Shown: one piece after another, positions 1-8,883 of the stretch
How the letters are laid out: each line of letters opens with the position of its first letter
Numbering within the stretch: the stretch's first letter is position 1
Source of the DNA: Bacteroidales bacterium
GTDB taxonomy: Bacteria > Bacteroidota > Bacteroidia > Bacteroidales > Bacteroidaceae
Length of the DNA: 39,657 nt
Assembly: GCA_015060965.1 (NCBI GenBank)
Contig: SUXN01000027.1
Location: 1-39,657, forward strand
Direction of reading: 5' to 3'
Position numbers and translations under genes: made by a program
The notes under the pieces: generated by a model
What the model saw: the letters and a program-made list of their open reading frames with translations, nothing else
What the model was told of the DNA's origin: nothing
Databases searched by the model: none

Positions 1-93
1 CGGCGCGCCGTGTTGTCATTTAGAAAACTTTGATTATTTTTGTGTCAAATCCTGTAACACTTTTTTAGGACGACACAGTTTCTTGCTCAAGAA

Positions 94-1248
94 TTAGCAG
101 ATCTTGCGAGAACCGTCACCGATAACTACGTTGTACACCTTTGGTGCCTTGCCGTATTTCTCGTTGTAGCGCTTCTCTGCCTCAGCAACGAAGATCTCGT
201 ACAACTCCTCCTTAACAAGGTTGATTGTGCAACCGCCGAAGCCACCGCCCATCATACGTGAACCGGTAACGCCACAGTCGATAGCAACGTCTACAAGGAA
301 GTCGAGCTCCTCGCAGCTTACCTCATAATCCTTGCTCAGACCGAAGTGTGTCTCGTACATCTTCTTACCTACAGTCTCGTAGTCGCCGGCCTCAAGAGCT
401 GCACAAACATCGAGTACGCGAACTACCTCGCCGATAACATACTTTGCACGGCTGTAATCCTCGGGCTTCAACTCTGCCTTAACCTCCTCGAGCATCTCGA
501 AGCTTGCGTCACGCAGTGACTCAACCTCGGGGTGCTTTGCCTTGATGACCTCGGCAACGCGCTCGCAGCTCAAGCGACGCTCGTTGTAAGGTGAACCTAC
601 AAGCACGTGCTTAACGCAAGTGTTCAGGAGAACGAGTTTGTAACCCTGGGGCTTGAATGGGAAATACTGGTACTCCAATGAACGGCAGTCGAGACGGATG
701 AGGCTGCCAGCCTTACCGAATACGCTTGCAAACTGGTCCATGATACCGCAGTTCACACCTACATAGTTGTGCTCTGTTGCCTGACCAACCTTAGCGAGCT
801 CGAACTTGTCGATCTTGTTGTCGCCGAACAGGTCGTTGAGAGCGTAAGCGTATGTGCTCTCAAGCGCAGCCGATGAAGACATACCTGCGCCGAGGGGCAC
901 GTCACCTGCAAATGCTGTGTTGAAACCCTTAACGTCAACGCCACGCTTGATCATCTCACGGCATACACCGAAGATGTATTTTGCCCAAGAAGCGCGTGGA
1001 GCATCCTCCTCCTTCAAACCGAACTCAACATAGTCCTTCTCGTCGATAGAGTAAGCGCAAACCTTGTCTGTACCGTTAGGCTTGATCTCTGCCATGATAC
1101 CCTTGTCTACAGCACCGGGGAATACAAAACCATTGTTGTAGTCGGTGTGCTCACCGATGAGGTTGATACGGCCTGGAGAAGCGTAGATGCTTCCTGTTGT
1201 ACCATCGAAGTGCTTGATGAAACGGCTTCTTACAAATTCTATATCCAT
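94..1248 (-). CDS. galK: Galactokinase
   Basis: Cytoplasmic GHMP-family kinase that phosphorylates alpha-D-galactose to galactose 1-phosphate, the first committed step of the Leloir pathway. The 384-residue length is normal for the family. The galactokinase signature GRINLIGEHTDYN is at residues 26-38, the GHMP ATP-binding loop PLGAGMSSSAALE at 118-130, the probable catalytic base is Asp171 in CGIMDQF, and the C-terminal GHMP motif GSRMMGGGFGG is present. It is the last gene of a minus-strand set galM - sugar permease - galK with short gaps of about 45 bases, so it is almost certainly cotranscribed from the promoter before galM. galT and galE are not in the window. Nothing is odd about the gene. 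The 93 bases beyond its stop hold no gene. Confidence 0.97.
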   Translation of the reverse strand: MDIEFVRSRFIKHFDGTTGSIYASPGRINLIGEHTDYNNGFVFPGAVDKGIMAEIKPNGTDKVCAYSIDEKDYVEFGLKEEDAPRASWAKYIFGVCREMIKRGVDVKGFNTAFAGDVPLGAGMSSSAALESTYAYALNDLFGDNKIDKFELAKVGQATEHNYVGVNCGIMDQFASVFGKAGSLIRLDCRSLEYQYFPFKPQGYKLVLLNTCVKHVLVGSPYNERRLSCERVAEVIKAKHPEVESLRDASFEMLEEVKAELKPEDYSRAKYVIGEVVRVLDVCAALEAGDYETVGKKMYETHFGLSKDYEVSCEELDFLVDVAIDCGVTGSRMMGGGFGGCTINLVKEELYEIFVAEAEKRYNEKYGKAPKVYNVVIGDGSRKIC

Positions 1249-1291
1249 AGTTGTATAATATTTAGTAGTTAAAAATATGTTTTAATGTCAA

Positions 1292-2566
1292 TTACTTCTT
1301 TGCTGGCTTTGAACCGATGAGAGCATAGAACAACAGGTAAGCCGCGCAGAACATAACAACCCAGTAGCTTGTCATGTAGTCTGTCATCTCGGCAACCTGT
1401 GCCTGGATAGCGAGCATTACGGCGCAACCGAATACCATTGTCATGAAGATACCTGAAGCAACGGCAGTGTACTTGCCGAGACCCTCAACAGCCATGTTGA
1501 AGATACCGCCCCACATAACTGATGTGCAGAGACCTACGAGCAGGAATGCGAAGATACCTACAGGAACCTCGGCCCAGATGAGTGTCAATGTACCCCAGTC
1601 GATACCTGGAACCTCTACTGTAGTTGCAGGATCAGAGAACATACCGAATGCAACGAGTACCAATGTCGCTACAGAAACGGCTGTAATCATTGTGCGGCTT
1701 GATACCTTGTTACCGATACTTGCACCGACGAAACGGCCGATGAGCATCATGAACCAGTATACAGCAACGATGAGACCTGCAGTAGCTGCAGAGATACCGA
1801 GCTCAGGAGTATTTACAAGGTACATGTTAACGTATGTAGGAACGCCTACCTCAATACCCATATAAAGGAAGATAGCGAGGATACCGAGTGTGAAGTGACG
1901 ATACTTCAAAGCACCCTTGATGAGGCTTACCTCAACAGGAGCCTGCTCGGGCTCTTCAATCTTTGTGAAGAGGATAACCACGAATGCCACAATGAAGATG
2001 CCGAGGGCAATCATGAGGGCAGGAGTAGCGTCAGAGATAGCTGTGTCCTTAGAAATCTCACCGATGAGGGCACCCATGATGATGTAAACTGCAACAGCTG
2101 CTGAAGAGTTGAATACACCACCGAGCTGGATGAGCTGGTTACCGCTGTTACCGCCACCACCGAGGAGGTTGAGCATTGGGTTAACAACACAGTTGAGGAT
2201 ACACATACAGAAACCTGCGATGAAAGCACCTACAAGGTAAACACCGAATACGAGACCCAGGTTCTCCTTTGCATCGAGCATACCGCTGAACCACTGTACA
2301 AGGATACCGATGATACCTACTGTAAGACCGATAAGAGCAGTCTTCTTGTAACCGTACTTTGCAATGAGCATACCGGCAGGGATACCCATGATAAGGTAAG
2401 CAACGAAGTTACCGTAGTTACCGATCTGTGCAAGTACTTCAGGAATGTCACCCTGTGCCTTGATGATGTTTGCCATAGGTGAGCAGAGGTTTGTCACGAA
2501 GGCAATCATTGCGAAGAGCGCAATCATAACTATGATAGCTCCCCATTGTTTCTTTTGATTACTCAT
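1292..2566 (-). CDS. MFS sugar permease (FHS/glucose-galactose type)
   Basis: Inner-membrane major facilitator protein of 424 residues with about 12 hydrophobic segments. The N-terminal half carries the block NCVVNPMLNLLGGGGNSGNQ followed by LIQLGGVFNSSAA, which resembles the FHS subgroup (fucose, glucose and galactose proton symporters). The loop RFVGASIGNKVSSRT after the middle of the protein is a typical MFS 'RxxG' type loop. Lying between galM and galK, it most likely imports galactose or glucose; this substrate is inferred from context. The start follows a short leader, and both neighbours are within 50 bases, which supports an operon. Confidence 0.9.
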   Translation of the reverse strand: MSNQKKQWGAIIVMIALFAMIAFVTNLCSPMANIIKAQGDIPEVLAQIGNYGNFVAYLIMGIPAGMLIAKYGYKKTALIGLTVGIIGILVQWFSGMLDAKENLGLVFGVYLVGAFIAGFCMCILNCVVNPMLNLLGGGGNSGNQLIQLGGVFNSSAAVAVYIIMGALIGEISKDTAISDATPALMIALGIFIVAFVVILFTKIEEPEQAPVEVSLIKGALKYRHFTLGILAIFLYMGIEVGVPTYVNMYLVNTPELGISAATAGLIVAVYWFMMLIGRFVGASIGNKVSSRTMITAVSVATLVLVAFGMFSDPATTVEVPGIDWGTLTLIWAEVPVGIFAFLLVGLCTSVMWGGIFNMAVEGLGKYTAVASGIFMTMVFGCAVMLAIQAQVAEMTDYMTSYWVVMFCAAYLLFYALIGSKPAKK

Positions 2567-2614
2567 AATTTTTTTAATGTTTTTGGTTTATTGTAAAAGA
2601 TTTATTTCTCCTTA

Positions 2615-3700
2615 TTATTTCTCAACGCCGAACTTGTATACAGTCACCTGTCTGTATGTCTCGCCCGGGCACAATACAACACTTGGGAAGTGTGCGCGGT
2701 TAGGTGAGTCGGGGAAGTGCTGCGCCTCGAAGCAGATTGCACTGCGCTTGGGGAATGTTGCTCCATGAGCGCCAGCAAAGCCGCTGTGCCAGTTCGATGT
2801 GTATACCTGGACGCCCGGTTCGGTTGTGTATACCTCCATTGTGCGGCCGCTGACGGGCTCTGTTACCTTTGCTGCAAAGCTGAGTTCGCCCACCTCCTTC
2901 TTGTTGAGTACGTAGCAGTGGTCGTAGCCGGCGCCGTGCTTTATCTGCTCTTCGTCGGCATCGATGCGTGCACCTACCTCTGTCGGGGTAGTGAAGTCAA
3001 ATGCAGTGCCCTTGACAGGTGCTATGCAGCCATAAGGAACTGATGTGTCGTCAATAGGTACAAAGAAATCTGCGTTGATTTCGCATATGAGGTTGTCAAT
3101 AGTTGCTGTGGGGTTGGCTATACCTGAGAGTGAGAAGAAACCGTGGCTTGTGAGGTTCACGATAGTCTTTTTGTCGGTAGTAGCTGTGTAGTCGATTTTA
3201 AGCTCGTTGTCATCTGTGAATGTATAGACAACTGTAACGTCGAGGTTGCCGGGGAATCCCTCCTCCATGTCTGCTGACAGGTAGTGGAGCTTCAATGTCT
3301 GGCAGTCGGTCTGCTCTGCATCCCATACTCTCGCGTGGAAGCCTGTTGGGCCACCGTGCAGGTGGTTGGGGCCATTGTTGATTGCGAGGCTGTACTCCTT
3401 GCCGTCGATAGTGAATTTACCCTTGCATATTCTGTTGCCGTAACGGCCTACGAGTGTGCTGAGGAATGGCTCCGGGCTGTTCAAGAGGTTGTCGATGCTG
3501 TCGTGGCCCTGAATTACGTTTGCATAGTTGCCGTTCTTGTCAGGAACCATAATGCTGCAGATTGCACCTCCATAGTTTGTGATTGCCACTTCGCTACCAG
3601 CCTTGTTCTTGAGGATGAATAGCGCTGTCTCCTTGCCGTCGATGACTTTTTTGAAGTCGGCGGCCTTCAATTCTGAAAGGTTGTTTTCTGTACAATTCAT
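2615..3700 (-). CDS. galM: Aldose 1-epimerase (mutarotase)
   Basis: Interconverts the alpha and beta anomers of galactose and glucose so that galactokinase receives alpha-D-galactose. With the start at 3700 the protein is 361 residues; an in-frame upstream start at 3733 would add 11 residues that are not family-like and would run into the promoter leader. Expected catalytic features are visible: His115 in NHLHGG, His186 in NLTSHGFF, Asp260 in GYDHCYV and the catalytic Glu325 in CFEAQHFPDSPN, followed by the PGETY motif. No signal peptide is seen, so it is cytoplasmic. It is the first gene of the gal operon. A promoter with the Bacteroidetes -33/-7 pattern lies just upstream. Confidence 0.95.
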   Translation of the reverse strand: MNCTENNLSELKAADFKKVIDGKETALFILKNKAGSEVAITNYGGAICSIMVPDKNGNYANVIQGHDSIDNLLNSPEPFLSTLVGRYGNRICKGKFTIDGKEYSLAINNGPNHLHGGPTGFHARVWDAEQTDCQTLKLHYLSADMEEGFPGNLDVTVVYTFTDDNELKIDYTATTDKKTIVNLTSHGFFSLSGIANPTATIDNLICEINADFFVPIDDTSVPYGCIAPVKGTAFDFTTPTEVGARIDADEEQIKHGAGYDHCYVLNKKEVGELSFAAKVTEPVSGRTMEVYTTEPGVQVYTSNWHSGFAGAHGATFPKRSAICFEAQHFPDSPNRAHFPSVVLCPGETYRQVTVYKFGVEK

Positions 3701-3730
3701 ATTACGGTATGTTAAATAGCTATTTCTCCG

Positions 3731-3761
3731 CAAATAAAATAAAAAAACGTTTCACAGCAAA
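3731..3761 (-). promoter_or_regulatory. Promoter of the galM-permease-galK operon
   Basis: On the minus strand, TTTG (3758-3761) is followed after 19 bases by TTTATTTG (3731-3738). This is one mismatch from the Bacteroidetes -33/-7 pattern TTTG-N19-21-TAnnTTTG. It predicts a transcript start near 3724 and a leader of about 23 bases before the galM start at 3700. It lies after the folC terminator, so gal expression is separate from folC. Confidence 0.6.
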
Positions 3762-3769
3762 GGAAAATT

Positions 3770-3821
3770 CAATAAAAATTAGCAAAAGCGGAAAATGACG
3801 CGCGTCATTTTCCGCTTTTGC
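3770..3821 (-). terminator. Intrinsic terminator of folC (perfect 40-bp palindrome)
   Basis: Bases 3782-3821 form a perfect inverted repeat of two 20-base arms with no loop spacer (centre at 3801/3802). On the minus strand it is followed by a T-rich stretch (TAATTTTTATTG). It lies 36 bases past the folC stop and before the gal promoter, so its natural role is to end the folC message. Confidence 0.8.
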
Positions 3822-3856
3822 AAGGGTGGAGTATGAAAAAAGGCAAATAAGGGTTA

Positions 3857-5152
3857 TTAAAGGCTATTAAGGGATATTGAGGCCAGAAGGTCGGCTACGA
3901 TGAAGCAGCTGCCTCCGATGAAAATGAAATCGTCGGCGTCGCTGTCGGCCTTTGCTGCAGCCAATGCTGCCGGCACGTCGGGGTAGTGGTTGCCGTGCAG
4001 GCCGAATGTTCCGGCTTGCCTGTGTAGCTCTGCTGCCGGCATCGCTCGCTGTATGCTTGCCTGTGTAAAGTAGTATGCCGCTTTCTTCGGCATCATGGCA
4101 AGCACGGCTGTTATGTCCTTGTCGCTTACCATGCCGAACACAATGCGCAGGGTGTTGCACTCCTGTGCCTCGAGCTGACGGGCGATGTACTCTATTCCTC
4201 CTATGTTGTGGCCTGCATCGCACACTGTCAGCGGACTCTCGCCAATCTTCTGCCAACGCCCCATCAGTCCTGTAAGGGTTGTGACATTTGTAAAGCCTTT
4301 TCTTACTGATTCGGGGCTGATGCTGTAACCCATTGCCTTGAGTTGCTTTATTGCCGTGAGAATGGTGTTCGCATTCTTTTCCTGGCAGAATCCGCCCAGC
4401 TCGCCGTGCAGCATGCCATACTCCTTTGTGCTGTACTCAAAGCCGCTTCCGCATGGTGAGGCGTCAAGCAACTCGTTCTCCTCTTCGGCAAAGACTATAG
4501 GCGCGCCGGTCTGTTCTGCCGTTCTGCTGAAAACGGGTTTCGTCTCGGTGGTTGTCTCGCCGATGACAACGTGTGTCCCGCGCTTTATGATTCCGGCCTT
4601 TTCACCAGCAATCTCCTCAAGGGTGTTGCCCAGGAACTGGGTGTGGTCCTTGCTGATGTTTGTGATTATGCAAAGGTCGGGTGAAATGATGTTTGTGCAG
4701 TCCAGACGGCCTCCAAGCCCCACTTCAATTACCGCGACATCGACCTTCTGCTGCGCGAAATAGTTGAATGCCATGGCTGTGGTGAGTTCGAAGAACGATG
4801 GTTGTAACGGCTCGAAGAAAGCCCTATGTTGCTCCACGAACTCGGTAACGTATTCCTTGGGTGCGGGGATACCGTTCACTCTCATGCGCTCACGGAAATC
4901 TATGAGGTGAGGCGAAGTGTAGAGGCCCACCTTGTAGCCGTTCTCTTGCAGCACGGCCGCAATGGTGTGCGATGTGGAGCCCTTGCCGTTGGTTCCTGCA
5001 ACGTGAATAGTGCGGAATTTGCGGTGCGGGTTGCCCAAGTGGTTGTCGAGTGCTATTGTTGTCGACAACCCCTCTTTGTAAGCAGCACCGCCTACTTGCT
5101 GGAAGGGCGGTGCGCAATTGTAAAGATATGTGACTGTCTCTTCGTATGTCAT
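3857..5152 (-). CDS. folC: Folylpolyglutamate / dihydrofolate synthase
   Basis: Mur-ligase-family ATP-dependent enzyme that adds L-glutamate to dihydropteroate and/or folates, retaining the cofactor in the cell. The 431-residue length fits. The P-loop VAGTNGKGST is at residues 51-60, followed by the FolC block GLYTSPHL and the motif RMRVNG. A second family block, VIEVGLGGRLDCTNI, carries the Mg-binding region, and the Mur-ligase C-terminal domain includes CDAGHNIGGI. The gene stands alone between the gal operon and dnaJ, with a strong palindromic terminator after the stop. It is not obvious from sequence whether it has one or both activities. Confidence 0.95.
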   Translation of the reverse strand: MTYEETVTYLYNCAPPFQQVGGAAYKEGLSTTIALDNHLGNPHRKFRTIHVAGTNGKGSTSHTIAAVLQENGYKVGLYTSPHLIDFRERMRVNGIPAPKEYVTEFVEQHRAFFEPLQPSFFELTTAMAFNYFAQQKVDVAVIEVGLGGRLDCTNIISPDLCIITNISKDHTQFLGNTLEEIAGEKAGIIKRGTHVVIGETTTETKPVFSRTAEQTGAPIVFAEEENELLDASPCGSGFEYSTKEYGMLHGELGGFCQEKNANTILTAIKQLKAMGYSISPESVRKGFTNVTTLTGLMGRWQKIGESPLTVCDAGHNIGGIEYIARQLEAQECNTLRIVFGMVSDKDITAVLAMMPKKAAYYFTQASIQRAMPAAELHRQAGTFGLHGNHYPDVPAALAAAKADSDADDFIFIGGSCFIVADLLASISLNSL

Positions 5153-5270
5153 TTATCTTGTTGTTTATTGGAAGTAGTTTGAATTTATATTGCCAAGTTC
5201 TTTGGTAATTCAAATAGCTTTTGGTAATAATATAGTTGTTGACCCATAACTGATAAATCATACTATCGGT

Positions 5271-5340
5271 GTCATATCGAACGTATGTGAGATATCTCAA
5301 TCTTCTTTTTTTGAGATCCCTCACTGCGTATCGGGATGAC
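5271..5340. repeat. Dispersed intergenic palindromic repeat, copy A
   Basis: The element begins GTCATATCGA and ends TCGGGATGAC, so its ends are imperfect inverted repeats. It contains GAGATATCTCA and a run of T before GAGATCCCTCA. Read on the other strand it matches the element at about 27686-27790: GTCATCCCGA, GAATCTC with an A run, GAGATATCTCACAT, then TTCGATATGAC. It sits in the folC-dnaJ gap, which holds no gene. Confidence 0.65.
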
Positions 5341-5370
5341 ATTGCAACTGCTATATTGTTACTTGTTCTA

Positions 5371-6537
5371 TCAATCGAAGAAATTCTTGAAACGGCGGAA
5401 AATCTTGTCCTTTATTCCTTCGCTCGGTCTGAAGTTCTCGGAATCCTTGAACTTCTCTATGCACTTCTTCTCGTCCTTGTTCAATGTCTCCGGGATGTAG
5501 ACGCTGATGTTTACAATGATGTCGCCGCGTCCGTAACCGTTGAGCACCGGGAGACCCTTGCCGCGCAGGCGCATCACCTTGCCGGGCTGTGTACCGGGTT
5601 CAATGGTTACTTTTGCTTTGCCGTCGATGGTAGGCACCTCGGCAAAACCTCCGAGTATTGCGGTTGGTATGTCAAGCAACAGGCTGTAGATGAGGTCGTT
5701 GTCCTGACGCACGAGTGTAGGGTGGTCCTCCTCCTCAATGAGTATCTGCAAGTCTCCGTTTATGCCGTTGCGTTTGCCGGCATTACCCTTGCCACGCATA
5801 GTAAGCTGCATGCCCTCGGTAACACCTGCGGGAATCTGTACTTCTACAACCTCTTCGCCCATAATAATGCCGTCACCGTTACAGTGCGGACACTTGTTCT
5901 TGATGATTTTTCCCTCGCCCTCGCAACGTGGACATGGAACCTCGGTACGCATCATGCCGAAGAAACTCTGCTGGGTGCGTACAACGCGTCCGCTACCGCC
6001 GCAATCGGGACAGGTCTCTGTTGCGTTGCCCTCTGCACCGCTGCCGTGGCAGTGTGGACAAGCAACGTATTTCTTTAGCTTGAACTTCTTGGTAACTCCG
6101 TTGGAGATGTCCTGAAGGCTCATCTTTACCTTTACACGCAGGTCGGCTCCTCTGTTCTTCGCAGGGCGTGCACTTCTGCCGCCACCGCCACCGAATCCAC
6201 CGAATCCGCTGAATCCTCCGCCACCGCCGAAGATGTCACCGAACATTGAGAAGATGTCGTTCATGTCCATGCCTGCACCGCTGAAGCCGCCTGCACCGCC
6301 CAATCCTTCGTGTCCGAACTGGTCGTAACGGGCCTTCTTGTCTGCATCGCTGAGCACGCTGTAAGCCTCGGCGGCCTCCTTGAACTTCTCCTCGGCCTCC
6401 TTCTTCTCGGCATCGCTCTTGTCGTGCTGCTTGTCGGGGTGGTACTGTATCGCGAGTTTGCGGTACGCCTTCTTTATGTCATTTGCCGATGCGTCCCTGC
6501 TGACGCCCAGCACTTCATAGTAATCTCTTTTTGCCAT
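5371..6537 (-). CDS. dnaJ: Chaperone DnaJ (Hsp40)
   Basis: Cochaperone that delivers unfolded clients to DnaK and stimulates its ATPase. The 388 residues show the complete type I layout. The J domain (about 1-70) has HPD at 33-35. A Gly/Phe-rich linker (about 75-125) is followed by the zinc domain with all four CxxCxGxG repeats ([32 protein letters not shown]). The C-terminal substrate-binding domains include the block [15 protein letters not shown]. It follows grpE by 9 bases on the same strand, so the two are cotranscribed. dnaK is not in this window. Nothing is unusual. Confidence 0.97.
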   Translation of the reverse strand: MAKRDYYEVLGVSRDASANDIKKAYRKLAIQYHPDKQHDKSDAEKKEAEEKFKEAAEAYSVLSDADKKARYDQFGHEGLGGAGGFSGAGMDMNDIFSMFGDIFGGGGGFSGFGGFGGGGGRSARPAKNRGADLRVKVKMSLQDISNGVTKKFKLKKYVACPHCHGSGAEGNATETCPDCGGSGRVVRTQQSFFGMMRTEVPCPRCEGEGKIIKNKCPHCNGDGIIMGEEVVEVQIPAGVTEGMQLTMRGKGNAGKRNGINGDLQILIEEEDHPTLVRQDNDLIYSLLLDIPTAILGGFAEVPTIDGKAKVTIEPGTQPGKVMRLRGKGLPVLNGYGRGDIIVNISVYIPETLNKDEKKCIEKFKDSENFRPSEGIKDKIFRRFKNFFD

Positions 6538-6546
6538 ATTGTCCTA

Positions 6547-7122
6547 TTATTCGCCAACAGCAACCTTTGCGTGGCGTATTACTTTGTCGTTTAGTGTGTA
6601 GCCTGCCTGAACGCAGTCGAGTACTTTACCTTTGAGGCTCTCGTCTGGGGTGGGTACCAGGGCAATCGCCTCATGGAAGTCGGTGTTGAACTCTGCGCCC
6701 TCGGTCTCTATCTTCTGCAGGCCGTTCTGCTTGAGGATGCCCACGAACTTGTTGTAGATGAGCTCAACGCCTGTGAGTATCTCTGCCGCATTCTCGTCCT
6801 TTGAGAGGTTGCTGAGTGCACGCTCAAAGTCGTCAAGCACGGGAAGGATAGCCTCCACGACGCGCTCGCCGCCGTTCTTCACAAGCTCGGCCTTCTCCTT
6901 GATAGTGCGCTTGCGGTAGTTGTCGAACTCGGCAACCTGACGCAGGAACTTGTCCTCGAGGGTCACAATCTTCTCGTTGGCCTCGTCAAGCTCTTTCTGG
7001 AGCTTCTCTTCGGCTGACAGTTCAACATTCTCCTGCTCTGTATTCTCCTGTACGTTCTCATTCTCTGTGCCGATATTCTCGTTTACGGCATCTTCCAAAA
7101 TCTCCTTATCCTTTTCGCTCAT
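6547..7122 (-). CDS. grpE: Nucleotide exchange factor GrpE
   Basis: Homodimeric ADP-release factor for DnaK. I chose the start at 7122 (MSEKDKEILED, 191 residues). The in-frame extension back to 7242 would run through the promoter and lacks family sequence. The protein has an acidic low-complexity N-terminus (about 1-35), a long coiled coil (about 38-95) containing the family block FDNYRKRTIKE, and the C-terminal beta domain with FHEAIALVPTPDESLKGKV and the ending AGYTLNDKVIRHAKVAV. It is upstream of dnaJ and probably read from the -7 box at 7192-7199. Confidence 0.96.
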   Translation of the reverse strand: MSEKDKEILEDAVNENIGTENENVQENTEQENVELSAEEKLQKELDEANEKIVTLEDKFLRQVAEFDNYRKRTIKEKAELVKNGGERVVEAILPVLDDFERALSNLSKDENAAEILTGVELIYNKFVGILKQNGLQKIETEGAEFNTDFHEAIALVPTPDESLKGKVLDCVQAGYTLNDKVIRHAKVAVGE

Positions 7123-7176
7123 ATTTTCAATTTTTCTTTCTTTTCTTATAACAAATAGCTTGCCAATGAAGTTTTT

Positions 7177-7199
7177 GGCAGAAATCTGCCGCAAAGATA
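7177..7199 (-). promoter_or_regulatory. grpE-dnaJ promoter with a palindrome at the predicted start site
   Basis: On the minus strand TATCTTTG (7192-7199) is an exact TAnnTTTG -7 box. The best upstream TTTG (7224-7227) is 24 bases away, longer than usual. The predicted transcript start near 7185 falls inside a 14-base inverted repeat, GGCAGA-AA-TCTGCC (7177-7190), that could be an operator. It is not a CIRCE (HrcA) element. Confidence 0.45.
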
Positions 7200-7311
7200 C
7201 TCTATTTGTGTGACACCCGGTGCCAAAATGGCAGAAAATCAAATTTTGTGCCTGCTCATTTTTGTAATTGGTGCAGAATGGTTATTTTCGTGCAGAAAAG
7301 AAATACAAGTT

Positions 7312-8883
7312 ATGAACAGACTGAATTTTGGAATATTCTCACTCTCGCTTGTCTCTCCTCTTTTTGCACAGGCTACAGAGCCTGTAGAGGACGGAAAAGA
7401 GAGAAAACCCAATGTGGTCCTTATATATGCCGATGACTTGGGCTTCGGCGACCTTGAATGTTATGCTGCAAGAGGTGTTAAAACCCCGAATGTCAACCGT
7501 TTGGCTGATGATGGCTTGCGTTTTACGAATGCCCATGCCGTTGCTTCAACAAGTACCCCTTCGCGCTATTCTCTGCTTACGGGAGAGTACCCATGGCGCA
7601 AGCAGGGTACCGACGTTGCGGCAGGTGATGCGGCCATGATTGTAACCCCGGAACAGTACACTGTTGCCGATGTGTTCAAGGAGGCCGGATATACCACGGC
7701 TGCTTTCGGTAAATGGCATTTAGGACTTGGTGCCGAGAGTGGCAAGCAGGACTGGAATGCCCCGATTTCGCCTGCATTGGCAGACATCGGCTTCGACTAT
7801 TCGTACATTATGGCAGCCACAGCCGACAGGGTGCCGTGCGTGTTCATCGAAAACGGAAAGGTTGCGAATTATGATGCCTCTGCGCCCATTTATGTGAGCT
7901 ACCGCCGGAATTTCGAGGGAGAGCCCACGGGACGTGAGAACCCCGAACTGCTCTACAACCTTAAACATTCGCACGGGCACGATATGTCAATTGTGAATGG
8001 AATAGGGCGCATCGGTTATATGAAGGGGGGTGGCAAGGCCTTGTGGAAAGACGAGAATATTGCCGACAGCATAACATCTCACGCTGTGGATTTCATTAAG
8101 GCGAATAGTGAACGACCGTTCTTTATCTACTTTGCTACCAACGATGTACACGTTCCACGTTTTCCTCACCCACGTTTCCGTGGTGCCACTGACATGGGGT
8201 TGCGTGGCGATGCCATAGTACAGTTCGACTGGAGCGTGGGTGAGATTGTTCGTGCGCTTGAGGAACAGGGTGTTCTTGATAATACGCTCATTATTCTCAC
8301 AAGTGACAACGGCCCCGTGCTTGACGATGGTTATGCCGACGGTGCCGAAGAACTTGTCGGCGATCACTCGCCCACGGGTGGCTTGCGCGGTGGCAAGTAC
8401 AGCACATTCGAAGGCGGTACACGTGTGCCGTTCATAGTGCATTGGCCTGCAATGATTAAGGAACCTTCGGTTAAAGACGGGCTTGTGTCACAGATAGACT
8501 TTCTGGATGTCATGGCTGTTGTAGCAGGGGTGAGTGACGGCAAATCCTTGTCGCCTGACGGTGCTCCAGCTGAAGCAATGACATGGCTTGGCGCCGATGA
8601 CAACAGCCGTCCCTTTGCTGTGGAAATGGCAGCAAACCACACTTTGTCATTGATTATGTTCGGCTGGAAGTATATCGAGCCGAAGGGCGGCCCTGCGATG
8701 GTTCCCTGGGGCCCGAAAATTGAGACCGGTTACTCAAAGGAGCCCCAGCTGTTCAGGATGGTAGGCGGCGAGTATGACGAGGAGAATAATGTGGCGGCAG
8801 AGAACCCAACAATGGTGAATGGCTTGAAGTCAGTGCTTGAGACAATACGCAACGAAAGAGGTTATTATATAGAATGCCGATGA
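7312..8883 (+). CDS. Secreted S-type sulfatase (family S1)
   Basis: Arylsulfatase-fold hydrolase that removes sulfate esters, probably from host glycans. I chose the start at 7312 because it gives a signal peptide (MNRLNFGIFSLSLVSPLFAQ) and a 523-residue protein; upstream in-frame starts cross the grpE promoter. The active-site motif is STPSR at residues 81-85, followed by YSLLTG. It uses Ser81, which an anaerobic sulfatase-maturating enzyme would convert to formylglycine; that enzyme is not in the window. Metal ligands include the Asp pair in IYADDLGFGD (41-42) and SDNG. The stop overlaps the helicase start (ATGA, 8880-8883). The exact sulfated substrate cannot be read from the sequence. Confidence 0.9.
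   Translation: MNRLNFGIFSLSLVSPLFAQATEPVEDGKERKPNVVLIYADDLGFGDLECYAARGVKTPNVNRLADDGLRFTNAHAVASTSTPSRYSLLTGEYPWRKQGTDVAAGDAAMIVTPEQYTVADVFKEAGYTTAAFGKWHLGLGAESGKQDWNAPISPALADIGFDYSYIMAATADRVPCVFIENGKVANYDASAPIYVSYRRNFEGEPTGRENPELLYNLKHSHGHDMSIVNGIGRIGYMKGGGKALWKDENIADSITSHAVDFIKANSERPFFIYFATNDVHVPRFPHPRFRGATDMGLRGDAIVQFDWSVGEIVRALEEQGVLDNTLIILTSDNGPVLDDGYADGAEELVGDHSPTGGLRGGKYSTFEGGTRVPFIVHWPAMIKEPSVKDGLVSQIDFLDVMAVVAGVSDGKSLSPDGAPAEAMTWLGADDNSRPFAVEMAANHTLSLIMFGWKYIEPKGGPAMVPWGPKIETGYSKEPQLFRMVGGEYDEENNVAAENPTMVNGLKSVLETIRNERGYYIECR

Noticed and set aside
35-42. TATTTTTG promoter-like box on the plus strand at the left edge
   Set aside because: It points into the antisense of galK with no gene to serve and lies in AT-rich intergenic DNA; probably chance.
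7206-7311. An upstream start for the sulfatase at 7210
   Set aside because: It would cross the grpE promoter, and the internal ATG at 7312 gives a proper signal peptide.
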